A DNA stretch of 64,000 nt from Azoarcus sp. Aa7. Lineage in GTDB: Bacteria; Pseudomonadota; Gammaproteobacteria; Burkholderiales; Rhodocyclaceae. Location: positions 1 to 64,000 of the forward strand of contig NZ_QVLR01000024.1 in assembly GCF_014822185.1 (NCBI RefSeq). The letters run 5' to 3'. Within the stretch, counting starts at the first letter, position 1; each line of letters opens with the position of its first letter. Of the stretch, positions 39,525-51,532 are shown in pieces. The notes under the pieces were generated by a model that was given only the letters and a program-made list of their open reading frames with translations, was not told the origin of the DNA and did not search any database. A program made the position numbers and the translations under genes.

Positions 39525-39994
39525 GGCGTACAACGCTCGACCTGTGGGTCGGTTTCTTCGTCATCATCGGCATGGCCGCGCTGATATTCCTCGCGTTCAA
39601 GGTCGGCAACCTGGGCGCGTCGAACGGCGGGGAAACCTACGTCGTGAACGGGCAGTTCGACAACATCGGCGGCCTGAAGGTGAGGGCGCCGGTCAAGAGC
39701 GCTGGCGTGGTCGTGGGGCGGGTCAAGGAGATCCGCTTCGATCCCAAGACCTATCGCGCCGTCGTCTCCCTGTCGCTCGACGCGAGTTACCAGTTCCCGC
39801 GCGACACGATCGCGACCATCCTGACCTCCGGCCTGCTCGGCGAGCAGTACGTCGGGCTCGAGCCGGGTGGCGACGAGGCGATGCTGCAGACGGGCGACGC
39901 GCTGCAGATCACGCAGTCGGCCGTCGTCCTGGAGAAGCTCATCGGCCAGTTCATGTTCGACAAGGCCGCCGAAGGGTCGGCGCCGGCGAACTGA
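39521..39994 (+). CDS. mlaD: MCE-domain lipid-binding protein MlaD
   Basis: This 157-aa protein has one N-terminal membrane anchor (about 8-28) and a single MCE domain (about 38-118, GQFDNIGGLKVRAPVKSAGV with LGEQYVGLEPGG). Hexamers bind phospholipid on the periplasmic side of MlaFE. The length is normal for the short MlaD form. Confidence 0.96.
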   Translation: MRRTTLDLWVGFFVIIGMAALIFLAFKVGNLGASNGGETYVVNGQFDNIGGLKVRAPVKSAGVVVGRVKEIRFDPKTYRAVVSLSLDASYQFPRDTIATILTSGLLGEQYVGLEPGGDEAMLQTGDALQITQSAVVLEKLIGQFMFDKAAEGSAPAN

Positions 39995-40022
39995 TCCGGT
40001 TGCGCGCGATCTGAATCTCAAA

Positions 40023-40799
40023 ATGAAAAAAACTACGTCCCCCAAAATCGTCAAGGCACTCGCCATCGCGTCCGCCTGCTTCGCGCTGGCCGGTTGCACG
40101 GCGCGCGTCGCCAATCCGGACGATCCGCTCGAAAGCTACAACCGCGCAATGTTCACCTTCAACGAGAAGGTGGATCAGGCCGCGATCCAGCCCGTTGCCA
40201 AGGCCTACGACAAGGTCACGCCGCTGCCGCTGCGTACCGGCGTCGGCAACTTCTTCGGCAACGTCGGTGACGTGTGGATCGGCGGCAACAACCTGTTGCA
40301 GGGCAAATTCGCGGATGGCCTGAACGACCTGCTACGCTTCGCGATCAACTCGACGGTCGGCATCCTCGGCTTCTTCGACGTCGCCAGCGAGCTTGAACTG
40401 CCCAAGCACGACGAGGATTTCGGTCAGACCCTGGGCTGGTGGGGCGTGGGCGAAGGGGCGTATTTCGTCGTGCCGTTCTTCGGTCCGCGCACCGTCCGCG
40501 ACGCGGCGGTCCTGCCGATCGACCTGTACGGCGACAACGTGTGGGGCATCAAGGACGTCCCGACACGCAACAGCCTCACGGCGCTGCGTCTCGTGCATGC
40601 GCGCGCCAACCTGCTCGGCATCGACAAGACGCTGGAGGAGGGCACGCTGGACAAGTATGCCTACGCGCGCGACTTCTATCTGCAGCAGCGCCGCTACCGC
40701 GTGTTCGACGGCAATCCGCCGCTCGAGGAGATCGATTTCAACGGTGCCCGGCGGCAACGGGATGACGCCGATCTGGTTGCGGAAACCGGCGCGCAATAA
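40023..40799 (+). CDS. mlaA: Outer-membrane lipoprotein MlaA (VacJ)
   Basis: This 258-aa lipoprotein has a signal peptide with lipobox LAGC (Cys about 20). The MlaA core follows: DPLESYNRAMFTFNEKVDQA, cut to the diagnostic DPLE.YNR and F.FN, and DFGQTLGWWGVGEGAYFVVPFFGP, of which FGQTLG and PFFGP are conserved. It removes misplaced phospholipid from the outer leaflet. It begins at ATG 40023, 28 bp after mlaD. Confidence 0.95.
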   Translation: MKKTTSPKIVKALAIASACFALAGCTARVANPDDPLESYNRAMFTFNEKVDQAAIQPVAKAYDKVTPLPLRTGVGNFFGNVGDVWIGGNNLLQGKFADGLNDLLRFAINSTVGILGFFDVASELELPKHDEDFGQTLGWWGVGEGAYFVVPFFGPRTVRDAAVLPIDLYGDNVWGIKDVPTRNSLTALRLVHARANLLGIDKTLEEGTLDKYAYARDFYLQQRRYRVFDGNPPLEEIDFNGARRQRDDADLVAETGAQ

Positions 40800-40856
40800 T
40801 TTTCTGACGGACAACAGAGACACCCGCATGGTCGCCGGTGTCCCCGAGGAGTGATG

Positions 40857-41477
40857 ATGAAGAACTTCCTGCTTTCCCTGTGCCTGATGTTCTCGGTGCT
40901 GCCGGCGTTCGCCGCTGACGCGCTCAAGGGGCCCGATGCGCTCGTGCGCGAAGTCAGCGACGACGTCCTGACCATCGTGCGCAAGGACAAGGCGATCCAG
41001 TCCGGCGACACGCGCCGCGTGATCGGCCTGGTCGAGGAAAAGGTCCTGCCGCACTTCAACTTCCGGCGCATGACCATGCTGGCGGTCGGCAAGGACTGGC
41101 GCCAGGCCAACCCCGAACAGCAGGGCAAGCTCGTCGAAGCCTTCCGCACCCTGCTCGTGCGCACCTACTCCAACGCACTGACGCAGTACCGCGATCAGAC
41201 CATCGGCTACAAGCCCGCCAAGTTCGCCGAGGCCGATACCTCGGTGCGCGTGCAGACCGAAGTCCGTCAGGCCGGTGCGCAGGCGATCAACATCGACTAC
41301 ACGCTTGAAAAAACGCCCGAGGGTTGGAAAGTCTTCGACGTGGTCGTCGCCGGCGTCAGCCTCGTGACCAACTATCGCGGCACCTTCGCGCAGGAAATTC
41401 GCGCCGGCGGCGTGGATGGATTGATCCGCTCGCTCGAGCAGAAGAACCGCGACCTCACGGCGCCGGCACATTCATGA
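40857..41477 (+). CDS. mlaC: Periplasmic phospholipid shuttle MlaC
   Basis: This 206-aa protein has a signal peptide (about 1-20, ending AFAAD) and a Tol_Tol_Ttg2 domain (LPHFNFRRMTMLAVGKDWR and GVSLVTNYRGTFAQEI). It carries phospholipid between MlaA and MlaFEDB. ATG 40857 is favoured by GAGGAG at 40846-40851; ATG 40854 is the alternative. Its stop overlaps the mlaB start. Confidence 0.95.
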   Translation: MKNFLLSLCLMFSVLPAFAADALKGPDALVREVSDDVLTIVRKDKAIQSGDTRRVIGLVEEKVLPHFNFRRMTMLAVGKDWRQANPEQQGKLVEAFRTLLVRTYSNALTQYRDQTIGYKPAKFAEADTSVRVQTEVRQAGAQAINIDYTLEKTPEGWKVFDVVVAGVSLVTNYRGTFAQEIRAGGVDGLIRSLEQKNRDLTAPAHS

Positions 41478-41758
41478 ACGCTGACGCGGGCAAAGCCCTC
41501 GCCATCGAAGGCGAGCTGACGATGGCGACTGCCGCGCAATGGATCGAGCGCGGCCGCGCACTGGCGCGCGCCGAGGATCTCGTCGTCGACCTGTCCGGCG
41601 TCACCGCGGCGGACTCGTCGGCCCTTGCGCTGCTGTTCGACTGGATGCGCGTCGCCCGCGCAAGCGGGCACCGGGTTGGCCAGACCGGCATGCCGGCCGG
41701 GATGCGCAGCCTCGCGACGCTCTACGGTGTCGACGAGCTGTTGCCCGCCGAAGCCTGA
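41474..41758 (+). CDS. mlaB: STAS-domain protein MlaB
   Basis: This 94-aa STAS-domain protein has the core VDLSGVTAADSSALALLFDW. It binds MlaF and supports transporter assembly. ATG 41474 overlaps the mlaC stop by 4 bp. The next ATPase gene starts 13 bp later. Confidence 0.9.
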   Translation: MNADAGKALAIEGELTMATAAQWIERGRALARAEDLVVDLSGVTAADSSALALLFDWMRVARASGHRVGQTGMPAGMRSLATLYGVDELLPAEA

Positions 41759-41771
41759 GCCGCCGCAGTCG

Positions 41772-42668
41772 ATGACTTCTCCCGCAATACGGATCGTTTC
41801 CGCGACCAAGCGTTATGGTTCCCTCCAGGCGCTCGCCGGGGTCGACCTCGAAGTCGCGCAGGGCGAATTCTTCGGCCTGCTCGGACCGAACGGCGCGGGC
41901 AAGACGACGCTCATCTCGGCGCTCTCGGGCCTCGCGCGCCCGGATGGCGGAGTCTTCGAGATCATGGGCTACAACGTCGTCTCGGACTATCGCAATGCCC
42001 GGCGCAATCTCGGTGTCGTGCCGCAGGAGCTGGTGTTCGATCCATTCTTCTCGGTGCGCGAGCTGCTGCGCATCCAGTCCGGCTACTTCGGCATCCGCAA
42101 CAACGACGACTGGATCGACGAGATCCTCGAGAACCTCGATCTGACCGCCAAGGCCGGCGCCAACATGCGCATGCTTTCGGGGGGCATGAAGCGGCGCGTG
42201 CTCGTCGCGCAGGCGCTCGTACATCGTCCCCCGGTGATCGTGCTCGACGAGCCGACCGCCGGCGTCGACGTCGAGCTGCGCCAGGGCTTGTGGCAGTTTA
42301 TCCGCAAGCTCAATCGAGACGGGCACACCATCGTGTTGACGACGCACTACCTCGAAGAGGCCGAGGCGCTGTGCGGGCGCATCGCGATGCTCAAATCCGG
42401 CAAGGTCGTCGCGCTGGACACCACCGAGAACCTGTTGCGTCGCTTCGCCAGCCATTCGCTCGCGGTGCGCCTCGATCGCCCCGAACTGGCGGCTGCCTCG
42501 GGCGGCGTGCTCGCTGCCAACGGCTGGGCGGAGTTTCCCCTCGATCGTTACGACGATCTGGAGCCCCTGCTCGCGCGCTTGCGCGAGTCGGGTGCGAAGA
42601 TCCTCGAACTGCGCGTGGGCGAGGCCGATCTCGAGCGCGTGTTCGTGGAGGTGATGAGCCGTGCATGA
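41772..42668 (+). CDS. ABC-2 type exporter ATPase (YadG-like)
   Basis: This 298-aa ABC ATPase has Walker A GPNGAGKTTL (about 39-48), signature LSGGMKRR, Walker B VIVLDEPTAGVD and switch His (TTHYLEEAE). A C-terminal accessory region of about 70 residues is typical of DrrA/YadG-type exporters. It lies between mlaB and ibaG, a position I recall from other betaproteobacteria. The substrate is unknown. It overlaps its permease gene by 8 bp. Confidence 0.92.
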   Translation: MTSPAIRIVSATKRYGSLQALAGVDLEVAQGEFFGLLGPNGAGKTTLISALSGLARPDGGVFEIMGYNVVSDYRNARRNLGVVPQELVFDPFFSVRELLRIQSGYFGIRNNDDWIDEILENLDLTAKAGANMRMLSGGMKRRVLVAQALVHRPPVIVLDEPTAGVDVELRQGLWQFIRKLNRDGHTIVLTTHYLEEAEALCGRIAMLKSGKVVALDTTENLLRRFASHSLAVRLDRPELAAASGGVLAANGWAEFPLDRYDDLEPLLARLRESGAKILELRVGEADLERVFVEVMSRA

Positions 42669-43428
42669 GCGCCTGATCGGTTTTCGCACCCTGCTGCAAA
42701 AGGAAGTGCTGCGTTTCTGGAAGGTGAGCTTCCAGACCGTCGGCGCCCCCGTCCTCAATGCGCTGCTGTACCTGCTGATCTTCTCGCACGTGCTCGACCG
42801 GCATGTCACGGTGTACGGCGAGATCGCCTACACAGCCTTCCTCGTGCCGGGTCTCGTGATGATGTCGCTGCTGCAGAACGCCTTTGCGAACAGCTCCTCG
42901 TCGCTGATCCAGAGCAAGATCACCGGCAACATCATCTTCGTGCTGCTGCCGCCGCTGTCCTATCGCGAGTTCTATGCCGCCTACGTGATCGCGTCGCTAC
43001 TGCGCGGGCTGTTCGTCGGCGCCGGAGTGCTGCTCGTGTCCTTGCCCTTCGTCGAGCTGCCGTTGGCGGCCCCGGGCTGGATCTTCGCGTTCGGCCTCAT
43101 GGGCGGCGCGATCCTCGGTTCCCTGGGCGTCATCGCAGGCATCTGGGCCGACAAGTTCGACCAGCTCGCGGGTTTCCAGAATTTCCTGATCATGCCGCTG
43201 ACGATGCTGTCCGGCGTGTTCTACTCGATCCACTCGCTGCCGGAGTTCTGGCAGAAGGTCTCGCACATCAATCCGTTCTTCTTCATGATCGACGGCTTCC
43301 GCTACGGATTCTTCGGTCAGTCCGACGTCTCGCCGTGGCTGAGCCTTGCGGTCGTGAGTCTTTGTTTCGTGTTCCTCGCAGTGCTGACCCTGGCGATGCT
43401 CGCCCGGGGCTACAAGCTGCGGGCTTGA
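42661..43428 (+). CDS. ABC-2 type exporter permease (YadH-like)
   Basis: This 255-aa permease has six membrane segments and the ABC-2 family core (PLTMLSGVFYSIHSLPEFWQ, with the conserved P-ML-G-FY). It starts at GTG 42661, 8 bp inside the ATPase gene, and partners that ATPase. The lipid-related neighbours (Mla, murA) hint at an envelope substrate, but this is only context. Confidence 0.91.
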   Translation: MHERLIGFRTLLQKEVLRFWKVSFQTVGAPVLNALLYLLIFSHVLDRHVTVYGEIAYTAFLVPGLVMMSLLQNAFANSSSSLIQSKITGNIIFVLLPPLSYREFYAAYVIASLLRGLFVGAGVLLVSLPFVELPLAAPGWIFAFGLMGGAILGSLGVIAGIWADKFDQLAGFQNFLIMPLTMLSGVFYSIHSLPEFWQKVSHINPFFFMIDGFRYGFFGQSDVSPWLSLAVVSLCFVFLAVLTLAMLARGYKLRA

Positions 43429-43434
43429 GGGTAG

Positions 43435-44970
<1,536 letters not shown>

Positions 44971-44980
44971 GGCATGGCGC

Positions 44981-45003
44981 CCCGGCGCGGAGGCCGCGCC
45001 GGG
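44981..45003 (+). terminator. Hairpin between murA and hisG
   Basis: A perfect 10-bp stem (CCCGGCGCGG and complement, AGG loop) lies just after murA. A T-run (TTTTTT) begins about 10 bp later. TACAAT at 45005-45010 could instead be the -10 box of a hisG promoter. Both roles are compatible. Confidence 0.5.
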
Positions 45004-45040
45004 TTACAATAATTTTTTGATTCTTCCCGAGGCACCCTTC

Positions 45041-45682
45041 GTGTCCAGCATCACCCTCGCCCTGTCCAAGGGCCGCATCTTCGAGGAAACGCTGCCGCTG
45101 CTCGCAGCCGCCGGCATCACCCCGACCGACAATCCCGAGACCTCGCGCAAACTCATCATCGGCACGAACCGTCTCGACGTGCGCCTCGTGATCGTGCGCG
45201 CGACCGACACGCCGACCTATGTCCAGTACGGGGCGGCCGATCTCGGCATCGCGGGCAAGGACGTGCTCCTCGAGCATGGCGGGGCGGGGCTGTACCAGCC
45301 GCTGGACCTCAATATCGCGAAGTGCCGCCTGTGCGTCGCGACGCAGAAGGGTTTCGATTACGCCGCCGCGACGCGTCCCGGCGGGCGCATCCGCGTCGCG
45401 ACCAAGTACATCAACAGCGCGAAGGCGCACTTCGCCGCGAAGGGCGTGCATGTCGACCTGATCAAGCTGTACGGCTCGATGGAGCTCGCGCCGCTGGTCG
45501 GTCTTGCCGACGCGATCGTGGACCTCGTCTCGAGCGGCAATACGCTGCGCGCCAACAATCTCGAGGAGGTCGAAGAGATCATGTCGATCAGCTCGCGCCT
45601 GGTCGTGAATCAGGCCTCGCTGAAGCTCAAGCGCGAACTCATCCAGCCCGTGCTGGATGCTTTTGCCGGAGCCGTGAAATGA
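45041..45682 (+). CDS. hisG: ATP phosphoribosyltransferase HisG, short form
   Basis: This 213-aa enzyme catalyses the first step of histidine synthesis. The length shows the short-form HisG, which lacks the C-terminal regulatory domain and works with the HisRS-like subunit HisZ. No hisZ is in the window. GTG 45041 has GAGG 8 bp upstream and gives the family start [15 protein letters not shown]. Its stop overlaps hisD by 4 bp. Confidence 0.97.
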   Translation: MSSITLALSKGRIFEETLPLLAAAGITPTDNPETSRKLIIGTNRLDVRLVIVRATDTPTYVQYGAADLGIAGKDVLLEHGGAGLYQPLDLNIAKCRLCVATQKGFDYAAATRPGGRIRVATKYINSAKAHFAAKGVHVDLIKLYGSMELAPLVGLADAIVDLVSSGNTLRANNLEEVEEIMSISSRLVVNQASLKLKRELIQPVLDAFAGAVK

Positions 45683-46992
45683 GCGATCCGAACCGCAGGA
45701 TCCGCCGCCTCGACGCGCGCGATCCCGAGTTCCTGTCCACGCTGGACGCGCTGCTCGCCTTCGAAGGCAGTGCCGACGCGCGCATCGACGCGGCCGTCAC
45801 CGAGATCCTGAGTGCCGTGCGCACCGCCGGTGATGCGGCGGTGATCGAATACACGCGCCGCTTCGACCGCCTCGACGTGAAGTCGATGGCCGGGCTGGAG
45901 CTGCCGAAGTCCGAACTGAGGGCCGCGCTCGACAGCCTCACCGTCGAGCAGCGCGAAGCCTTGCGCATCGCCGCCGACCGCGTGCGCATCTACCACGAAC
46001 GTCAGCGTGCCGAATCTTGGGACTACGTCGAAGCCGACGGCACTCGCCTCGGCCAGAAGGTTACGCCGCTCGACCGCGTCGGCCTGTACGTGCCGGGCGG
46101 GCGCGCGTCCTACCCGAGCTCGGTGCTGATGAACGCCGTTCCGGCCAAGGTTGCCGGCGTCGGCGAGTTGATCATGGTCGTGCCGACGCCGAACGGCGAG
46201 AAGAACCCGCTGGTGCTCGCCGCCGCCGCCATCACCGGCGTCGATCGCGTATTCACGATCGGCGGCGCGCAGGCCGTCGCGGCGCTCGCGTACGGCACGC
46301 AGACCCTGCCGCAGGTGGACAAGATCGTCGGTCCCGGCAACGCCTATGTCGCCGAGGCCAAGCGCCGCGTGTTCGGCACGGTCGGCATCGACATGGTCGC
46401 CGGGCCGTCCGAAGTGCTGATCATCTCCGACGGCAGCGGCCACTCCGACTGGGTCGCGATGGACCTCTTCGCGCAGGCCGAGCACGACGAGCTCGCGCAG
46501 TCCATCCTGCTATGCACCGATGCCGCGTTCATCGATGCGGTGGAGGCCTCGATCGAGCGCCTGCTGCCGACGATGCCGCGCCACGAGACCATCGCCGCCT
46601 CGCTCGCGAACCGTGGCGCGCTGATCCACGTCGACAGCCTGGAGCAGGCCTGCACGATCGCGAACCGCATCGCGCCGGAACACCTGGAGCTGTCGCTCGA
46701 CGAGCCCGAGCCGTGGATAGCCCGCATCCGTCACGCCGGCGCGATCTTCGTCGGTCATTGGTCGGTCGAGGCGCTGGGCGACTACTGTGCCGGCCCCAAC
46801 CACGTGTTGCCGACGATGCGCAGCGCGCGCTTCTCGTCGCCGCTGGGCGTGTACGATTTCCAGAAGCGCACCAGCATCATCCATATCTCGGAAGCGGGAG
46901 CGCAGACGCTGGGACGCGTCGCCTCGACGCTCGCCCACGGCGAGGGGCTGCAGGCGCACGCGCGCTCGGCGGAGATGCGCCTGCACAAGTGA
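45679..46992 (+). CDS. hisD: Histidinol dehydrogenase HisD
   Basis: This 437-aa enzyme makes the last two oxidations to histidine. The family blocks are [22 protein letters not shown] (cut to PGG.A.YPS..LM..VPA), [20 protein letters not shown] and the zinc region [12 protein letters not shown] 45679 overlaps hisG. After hisD the cluster is interrupted by an oppositely oriented hisC. Confidence 0.98.
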   Translation: MSDPNRRIRRLDARDPEFLSTLDALLAFEGSADARIDAAVTEILSAVRTAGDAAVIEYTRRFDRLDVKSMAGLELPKSELRAALDSLTVEQREALRIAADRVRIYHERQRAESWDYVEADGTRLGQKVTPLDRVGLYVPGGRASYPSSVLMNAVPAKVAGVGELIMVVPTPNGEKNPLVLAAAAITGVDRVFTIGGAQAVAALAYGTQTLPQVDKIVGPGNAYVAEAKRRVFGTVGIDMVAGPSEVLIISDGSGHSDWVAMDLFAQAEHDELAQSILLCTDAAFIDAVEASIERLLPTMPRHETIAASLANRGALIHVDSLEQACTIANRIAPEHLELSLDEPEPWIARIRHAGAIFVGHWSVEALGDYCAGPNHVLPTMRSARFSSPLGVYDFQKRTSIIHISEAGAQTLGRVASTLAHGEGLQAHARSAEMRLHK

Positions 46993-47027
46993 GCCACGCC
47001 GCACCGCTCGTGCGCGAAGCGAATCAC

Positions 47028-47056
47028 GGAAGGGCGTCCCGGCGGGACGCCCTTCC
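47028..47056. terminator. Hairpin between converging hisD and hisC
   Basis: A perfect 13-bp stem (GGAAGGGCGTCCC and complement) with a GGC loop sits 36 bp after hisD and 6 bp after hisC. There is no long T-run, but the strength and position fit a shared terminator. Confidence 0.65.
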
Positions 47057-47061
47057 TGCGT

Positions 47062-48132
47062 TTACGCGAGGATTTCGCGCAGCGCCCCGACCAGGGCACC
47101 GCATTGCTCGTCGGTGCCCACGGTGATGCGCAGGAATTGGTCGATGCGCGGCTGGCGGAAGTGGCGCACGATGATCGCGCGCTTGCGCAGTTCTGCGGCG
47201 AGTTCGCCCGCGTCGCGCGTCGGGTGTGTCGCAAACACGAAGTTCGCCGCCGACGGCAGCACTTCGAATCCGAGCGAGGACAGGTCGGAAACGAGCTGGC
47301 CGCGCGTGCGGATCACCGCCTGGCGCGTGCGCTCGAAATACGCCTCGTCCTCGATCGCCGCGACGGCGCCGACGATCGCCAGCCGGTCGAGCGGGTAGGA
47401 GTTGAAGCTGTCCTTCACCCGTACGAGCGCCTCGATCAGGTTCGGGTGGCCGATCGCGAAGCCCACACGCAGCCCCGCGAGCGAGCGCGACTTGGACAAG
47501 GTCTGCACGACCAGCAGGTTCGGGTAGCTGGCTGTGAGCGCAATTGCCGACTCGCCGCCGAAGTCCACATAGGCCTCGTCGATGACGACCACGCATTGCG
47601 GATTGCCGGCGACGATGCGCTCGATCTCGGCGAGCGGCAGCAGGCGTCCGGTCGGCGCGTTCGGGTTCGGGAAGATGATGCCGCCCGCGGCCTGGTCGCC
47701 GGCGGGCAGGTAGTCGTCGGGGCGGATCGCGAGGTTTTCGTCGAGCGGCACCGTCTGGAATCCGATCCCGTACAGCCCGCAATACACCGGATAAAAGCTG
47801 TACGAGATGTCCGGGAAGCGCAGCGGCCGGTCGTGCTTCAGCAGCGCGAGGAAAGCGTGTGCGAGCACCTCGTCGGAACCGTTGCCGACAAACACTTCCT
47901 GCGGCGTGATGCCGTGGCGCGCGGCGATGGCGGCGCGTAGCCGTTCCGAGGTCGGGTCGGGATACAGGCGCAGCGCATCGGACGCCTCGGCGCGGATCGC
48001 CTCGATCGCCTTCGGCGAGGGGCCGTAAGGATGCTCGTTGGTGTTGAGCTTGACCAGGTTGGCGATCTTGGGCTGTTCGCCCGGGACATAGGGGGTCAGG
48101 CCGTTAACGACGGCGCTCCAGTATTGGCTCAT
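47062..48132 (-). CDS. hisC: Histidinol-phosphate aminotransferase HisC, reversed in the his cluster
   Basis: This 356-aa PLP enzyme converts imidazole-acetol phosphate to histidinol phosphate. Conserved parts are [34 protein letters not shown] and the PLP lysine in [15 protein letters not shown]. It begins [12 protein letters not shown] at ATG 48132; upstream in-frame residues are low complexity and not family-like. It lies on the minus strand between hisD and hisB, so it needs its own promoter in the 150 bp shared with hisB. Confidence 0.96.
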   Translation of the reverse strand: MSQYWSAVVNGLTPYVPGEQPKIANLVKLNTNEHPYGPSPKAIEAIRAEASDALRLYPDPTSERLRAAIAARHGITPQEVFVGNGSDEVLAHAFLALLKHDRPLRFPDISYSFYPVYCGLYGIGFQTVPLDENLAIRPDDYLPAGDQAAGGIIFPNPNAPTGRLLPLAEIERIVAGNPQCVVVIDEAYVDFGGESAIALTASYPNLLVVQTLSKSRSLAGLRVGFAIGHPNLIEALVRVKDSFNSYPLDRLAIVGAVAAIEDEAYFERTRQAVIRTRGQLVSDLSSLGFEVLPSAANFVFATHPTRDAGELAAELRKRAIIVRHFRQPRIDQFLRITVGTDEQCGALVGALREILA

Positions 48133-48282
48133 CGGCGGATCGGATGCAGGATTGTCGGAGGGGCCCCGCGCAGGCCTTGCGGCCGCAGCGGCCGGCATTG
48201 CGGCGGGACAGTCAGGCGATGGTATCATGCCCGAGAGTGACGCCCGCCCGCGTCCGAACCCCTCATTTCGAAGCAGATCCTC

Positions 48283-48870
48283 ATGCGGCAAGCCGAAGTA
48301 ACTCGCGACACCCTGGAAACCCGGATCACCGTCCGCATCGACCTGGACGGCAGCGGCAAGGCCAGTCTCGCCACGGGCGTGCCCTTCTTCGATCACATGC
48401 TCGACCAGATCGCCCGCCACGGTGCGATCGATCTCGACATCAAGGCCGACGGCGACGTCCACATCGACGACCACCACACCGTCGAGGACGTCGGCATCAC
48501 GCTGGGGCAGGCCTTCGCGAAGGCGCTCGGCGACAAGAAAGGGATCTTCCGTTACGGCCACGCCTATGTGCCGCTCGACGAGGCGCTGTCGCGCGTCGTC
48601 GTGGACTTCTCCGGCCGACCGGGGCTGCATTACTTCGTGAATTACACGCGTGCGCGCATCGGCAATTTCGATGTGGATCTCGCGCGCGAATTCTTCCAGG
48701 GCTTCGTCAATCATGCCGGGGTGACCGTGCATATCGACAACCTGCGCGGCGACAATGCCCATCACCAGTGCGAGACCATCTTCAAGGCCTTCGGTCGCGC
48801 GTTGCGCATGGCCGCCCAGCGCGACGAGCGCGCGGCCGGCGTGATCCCCTCGACCAAGGGCGCCCTCTGA
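48283..48870 (+). CDS. hisB: Imidazoleglycerol-phosphate dehydratase HisB
   Basis: This 195-aa monofunctional dehydratase lacks the phosphatase domain of the enterobacterial fusion. Manganese-binding motifs are [13 protein letters not shown] and [10 protein letters not shown] in the first half and [12 protein letters not shown] in the second. It begins at ATG 48283 and is divergent from hisC across 150 bp, which must hold promoters for both. Confidence 0.97.
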   Translation: MRQAEVTRDTLETRITVRIDLDGSGKASLATGVPFFDHMLDQIARHGAIDLDIKADGDVHIDDHHTVEDVGITLGQAFAKALGDKKGIFRYGHAYVPLDEALSRVVVDFSGRPGLHYFVNYTRARIGNFDVDLAREFFQGFVNHAGVTVHIDNLRGDNAHHQCETIFKAFGRALRMAAQRDERAAGVIPSTKGAL

Positions 48871-48924
48871 GTTCACGCCAAACTCCCCGCCCAACCTTCT
48901 GATTTTCCTGCGAGCGATTCCGCG

Positions 48925-49563
48925 ATGAGCGACGTAGCCATCATCGACTACGGCATGGGTAACCTGCGTTCGGTTGCCAAGGCGGTCGAACACGTAGCCC
49001 CCGGCAAGACCGTGGTCGTGACCTCCGATCCCGAGGTGGTCGCGGCGGCCGGCCGGGTGGTGTTTCCGGGCCAGGGCGCGATGCCCGACTGCATGCGCGA
49101 ACTGGATCTGCGCGGACTGCGCGCATCGGTACTGGAGGCCGCCGCGTCCAAGCCCTTCCTCGGCATCTGCATCGGCGAGCAGATGCTTTTCGGCCACAGC
49201 GAGGAGGGCGACGTGCCGGGCCTCGGCATCCTCTCCGGCAATGTCGTGCGCTTTCCCGACGCGAACATGGTCGCGGCCGACGGCGCCCGCCTCAAGGTGC
49301 CGCACATGGGCTGGAACCGCGTGCGCCAGCGCATCGCGCACCCGTTGTGGGAAGGCATTCCCGACGGCGAGCGCTTCTATTTCGTGCACAGCTATTTCGT
49401 CCGGCCGGACGAGCTTTCGCTGGTTGCGGCCGAGACCGATTACGGTTTGATGTTTACCAGTGCAGTCGCGCGGGATAACATCTTCGCGGTTCAGTTCCAT
49501 CCCGAAAAGAGTGCGCAGGCAGGCCTGCGGATGCTTGCGAATTTCATGTCCTGGGCCCCCTGA
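48925..49563 (+). CDS. hisH: Imidazole glycerol phosphate synthase glutaminase subunit HisH
   Basis: This 212-aa class I glutamine amidotransferase supplies ammonia to HisF. The nucleophile is C82 in LGICIGEQ, and the His-Glu pair is in VQFHPEKS. The start is ATG 48925, and hisA follows after 63 bp. Confidence 0.97.
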   Translation: MSDVAIIDYGMGNLRSVAKAVEHVAPGKTVVVTSDPEVVAAAGRVVFPGQGAMPDCMRELDLRGLRASVLEAAASKPFLGICIGEQMLFGHSEEGDVPGLGILSGNVVRFPDANMVAADGARLKVPHMGWNRVRQRIAHPLWEGIPDGERFYFVHSYFVRPDELSLVAAETDYGLMFTSAVARDNIFAVQFHPEKSAQAGLRMLANFMSWAP

Positions 49564-49626
49564 CGAGCGCCGTCCGGACCCCGTCTGTAGCTTCCCTTTC
49601 ACTCCTCTGATGCAACTCATCCCCGT

Positions 49627-50376
49627 ATGCTGCTGATTCCCGCTATCGATCTGAAGGACGGCCATTGCGTGCGCCTCAAGCAGGGCGAAATGGACGATGC
49701 CACGGTGTTTTCCCAGGACCCGGCCGCGATGGCGCGGCACTGGATCAACCTCGGCGCACGCCGCCTGCACCTTGTCGACCTCAACGGCGCTTTCGCCGGC
49801 AAGCCCAAGAACGGGGCCGCGATCCGCGCGATCGCCGATGAGGTCGGCGACGACATTCCCGTGCAACTCGGCGGGGGCATCCGCGATCTCGACACGATCG
49901 AGCACTACCTCGACAACGGCATCTCCTACGTCATCATCGGGACTGCCGCGGTGAAGAATCCGGGCTTCCTGCACGACGCGTGCGGCGCGTTCCCGGGCCA
50001 CATCATCGTCGGTCTCGACGCCAAGGACGGCAAGGTCGCCGTCGACGGCTGGTCGAAGATGACCGGGCACGACGTCGTCGATCTCGCGAAGAAGTACGAG
50101 GACTACGGCGTCGAGGCCGTGATCTACACCGACATCGGCCGCGACGGCATGCTCTCCGGCGTGAACATCGAAGCCACCGTGCGCCTCGCGCAGGCCCTGC
50201 GCATCCCGGTCATCGCCAGCGGCGGCATCGCCACGCTGGCCGATATCGACGCACTGTGCGCGGTCGAGGCCGAAGGCATCACCGGCGCGATCACCGGGCG
50301 CGCGATCTACGAAGGCACGCTGGACTTCGCCGTCGCGCAGGCGCGCGCGGACGAACTCAGCGGCGAAACGGCCTGA
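49627..50376 (+). CDS. hisA: Phosphoribosylformimino-AICAR-P isomerase HisA
   Basis: This 249-aa beta/alpha barrel isomerase has the duplicated half-barrel phosphate sites (VQLGGGIRD and [11 protein letters not shown]) and starts [16 protein letters not shown]. The TGA overlaps the hisF ATG by one base. Confidence 0.98.
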   Translation: MLLIPAIDLKDGHCVRLKQGEMDDATVFSQDPAAMARHWINLGARRLHLVDLNGAFAGKPKNGAAIRAIADEVGDDIPVQLGGGIRDLDTIEHYLDNGISYVIIGTAAVKNPGFLHDACGAFPGHIIVGLDAKDGKVAVDGWSKMTGHDVVDLAKKYEDYGVEAVIYTDIGRDGMLSGVNIEATVRLAQALRIPVIASGGIATLADIDALCAVEAEGITGAITGRAIYEGTLDFAVAQARADELSGETA

Positions 50377-51134
50377 TGCTCGCCAAGCGCATCATCCCCT
50401 GTCTGGACGTGAATGCCGGGCGTGTGGTCAAGGGCGTCAATTTTCTCGAATTGCGCGACGCCGGCGATCCGGTCGAGATCGCGCGCCGCTACGACGAGCA
50501 GGGGGCCGACGAGATCACCTTCCTCGACATCACTGCGAGCTCCGACGCGCGCGACACCATCATCCATGTCGTCGAGCAGGTCGCCGAGCAGGTGTTCATC
50601 CCGCTGACGGTCGGCGGCGGAGTGCGCACGGTCGAGGACGTGCGGCGCCTTCTCAACGCCGGCGCCGACAAGGTCAGCATCAACACGGCCGCGGTGAATA
50701 ACCCGCAGGTCGTCGCCGACGCCGCGGGCAAGGTCGGCAGCCAGTGCATCGTCGTCGCGATCGACGCCAAGCAGACGGCCCCCGGCAAGTGGGAGGTGTT
50801 CACGCACGGCGGGCGCAACAACACCGGACTCGACGCGATCGAGTGGGCGAAGAAGGTCGCCGCCCTTGGTGCCGGCGAGATCCTGCTCACGAGCATGGAC
50901 CGCGACGGCACCAAGATCGGCTTCGATCTTGCGCTCACGCGCGCGGTGTCGGATGCCGTCCCGATCCCGGTGATCGCCAGCGGCGGTGTCGGCACGCTCG
51001 AGCATCTGGTCGAAGGGGTGTCCGAAGGCCGTGCCGACGCCGTGCTCGCGGCGAGCATCTTCCATTTCGGCCAGCATACGGTGCGCGAGGCCAAGGAGCT
51101 GATGCGCAGCCGCGGCATCGAGGTACGACTGTGA
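50376..51134 (+). CDS. hisF: Imidazole glycerol phosphate synthase cyclase subunit HisF
   Basis: This 252-aa barrel enzyme closes the imidazole ring with ammonia from HisH. The catalytic Asp is in [18 protein letters not shown] and the second in [13 protein letters not shown] 50376 overlaps hisA (TGATG), and its TGA overlaps the GTG of hisI. Confidence 0.98.
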   Translation: MLAKRIIPCLDVNAGRVVKGVNFLELRDAGDPVEIARRYDEQGADEITFLDITASSDARDTIIHVVEQVAEQVFIPLTVGGGVRTVEDVRRLLNAGADKVSINTAAVNNPQVVADAAGKVGSQCIVVAIDAKQTAPGKWEVFTHGGRNNTGLDAIEWAKKVAALGAGEILLTSMDRDGTKIGFDLALTRAVSDAVPIPVIASGGVGTLEHLVEGVSEGRADAVLAASIFHFGQHTVREAKELMRSRGIEVRL

Positions 51135-51532
51135 GCAACGCCAATTCAGCCCGCTGGCTCAACGAGATCCGCTGGGACGACCAGGGTCTCGTGCCGGTGA
51201 TCGCGCAGGAGGCCTCGACCGGCGACGTGCTGATGTTCGCCTGGATGAACCGCGACGCCCTGCAGCGCACCGCCGAGACCGGCGAGGCGATCTACTGGTC
51301 GCGCTCGCGCCGCAAGCTGTGGCACAAGGGCGAGGAGTCCGGCCACGTTCAGAAAGTGCATGAGATCCGCATCGACTGTGATAATGACGTCGTGTTGCTG
51401 AAGGTCGAGCAGATTGGCGGCATCGCCTGCCATACCGGACGTCACAGCTGCTTTTTCCAGCGTTATCTGAGCGCGGGTTCGTGGGAGGCCGTTGACCCCG
51501 TGCTGAAGGATCCCAAGGACATCTACAAATGA
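51131..51532 (+). CDS. hisI: Phosphoribosyl-AMP cyclohydrolase HisI
   Basis: This 133-aa monofunctional cyclohydrolase has zinc and magnesium ligands in [12 protein letters not shown] and [15 protein letters not shown] 51131 overlaps hisF. The next gene hisE overlaps it by 4 bp, so the two activities are separate genes here. Confidence 0.97.
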   Translation: MSNANSARWLNEIRWDDQGLVPVIAQEASTGDVLMFAWMNRDALQRTAETGEAIYWSRSRRKLWHKGEESGHVQKVHEIRIDCDNDVVLLKVEQIGGIACHTGRHSCFFQRYLSAGSWEAVDPVLKDPKDIYK

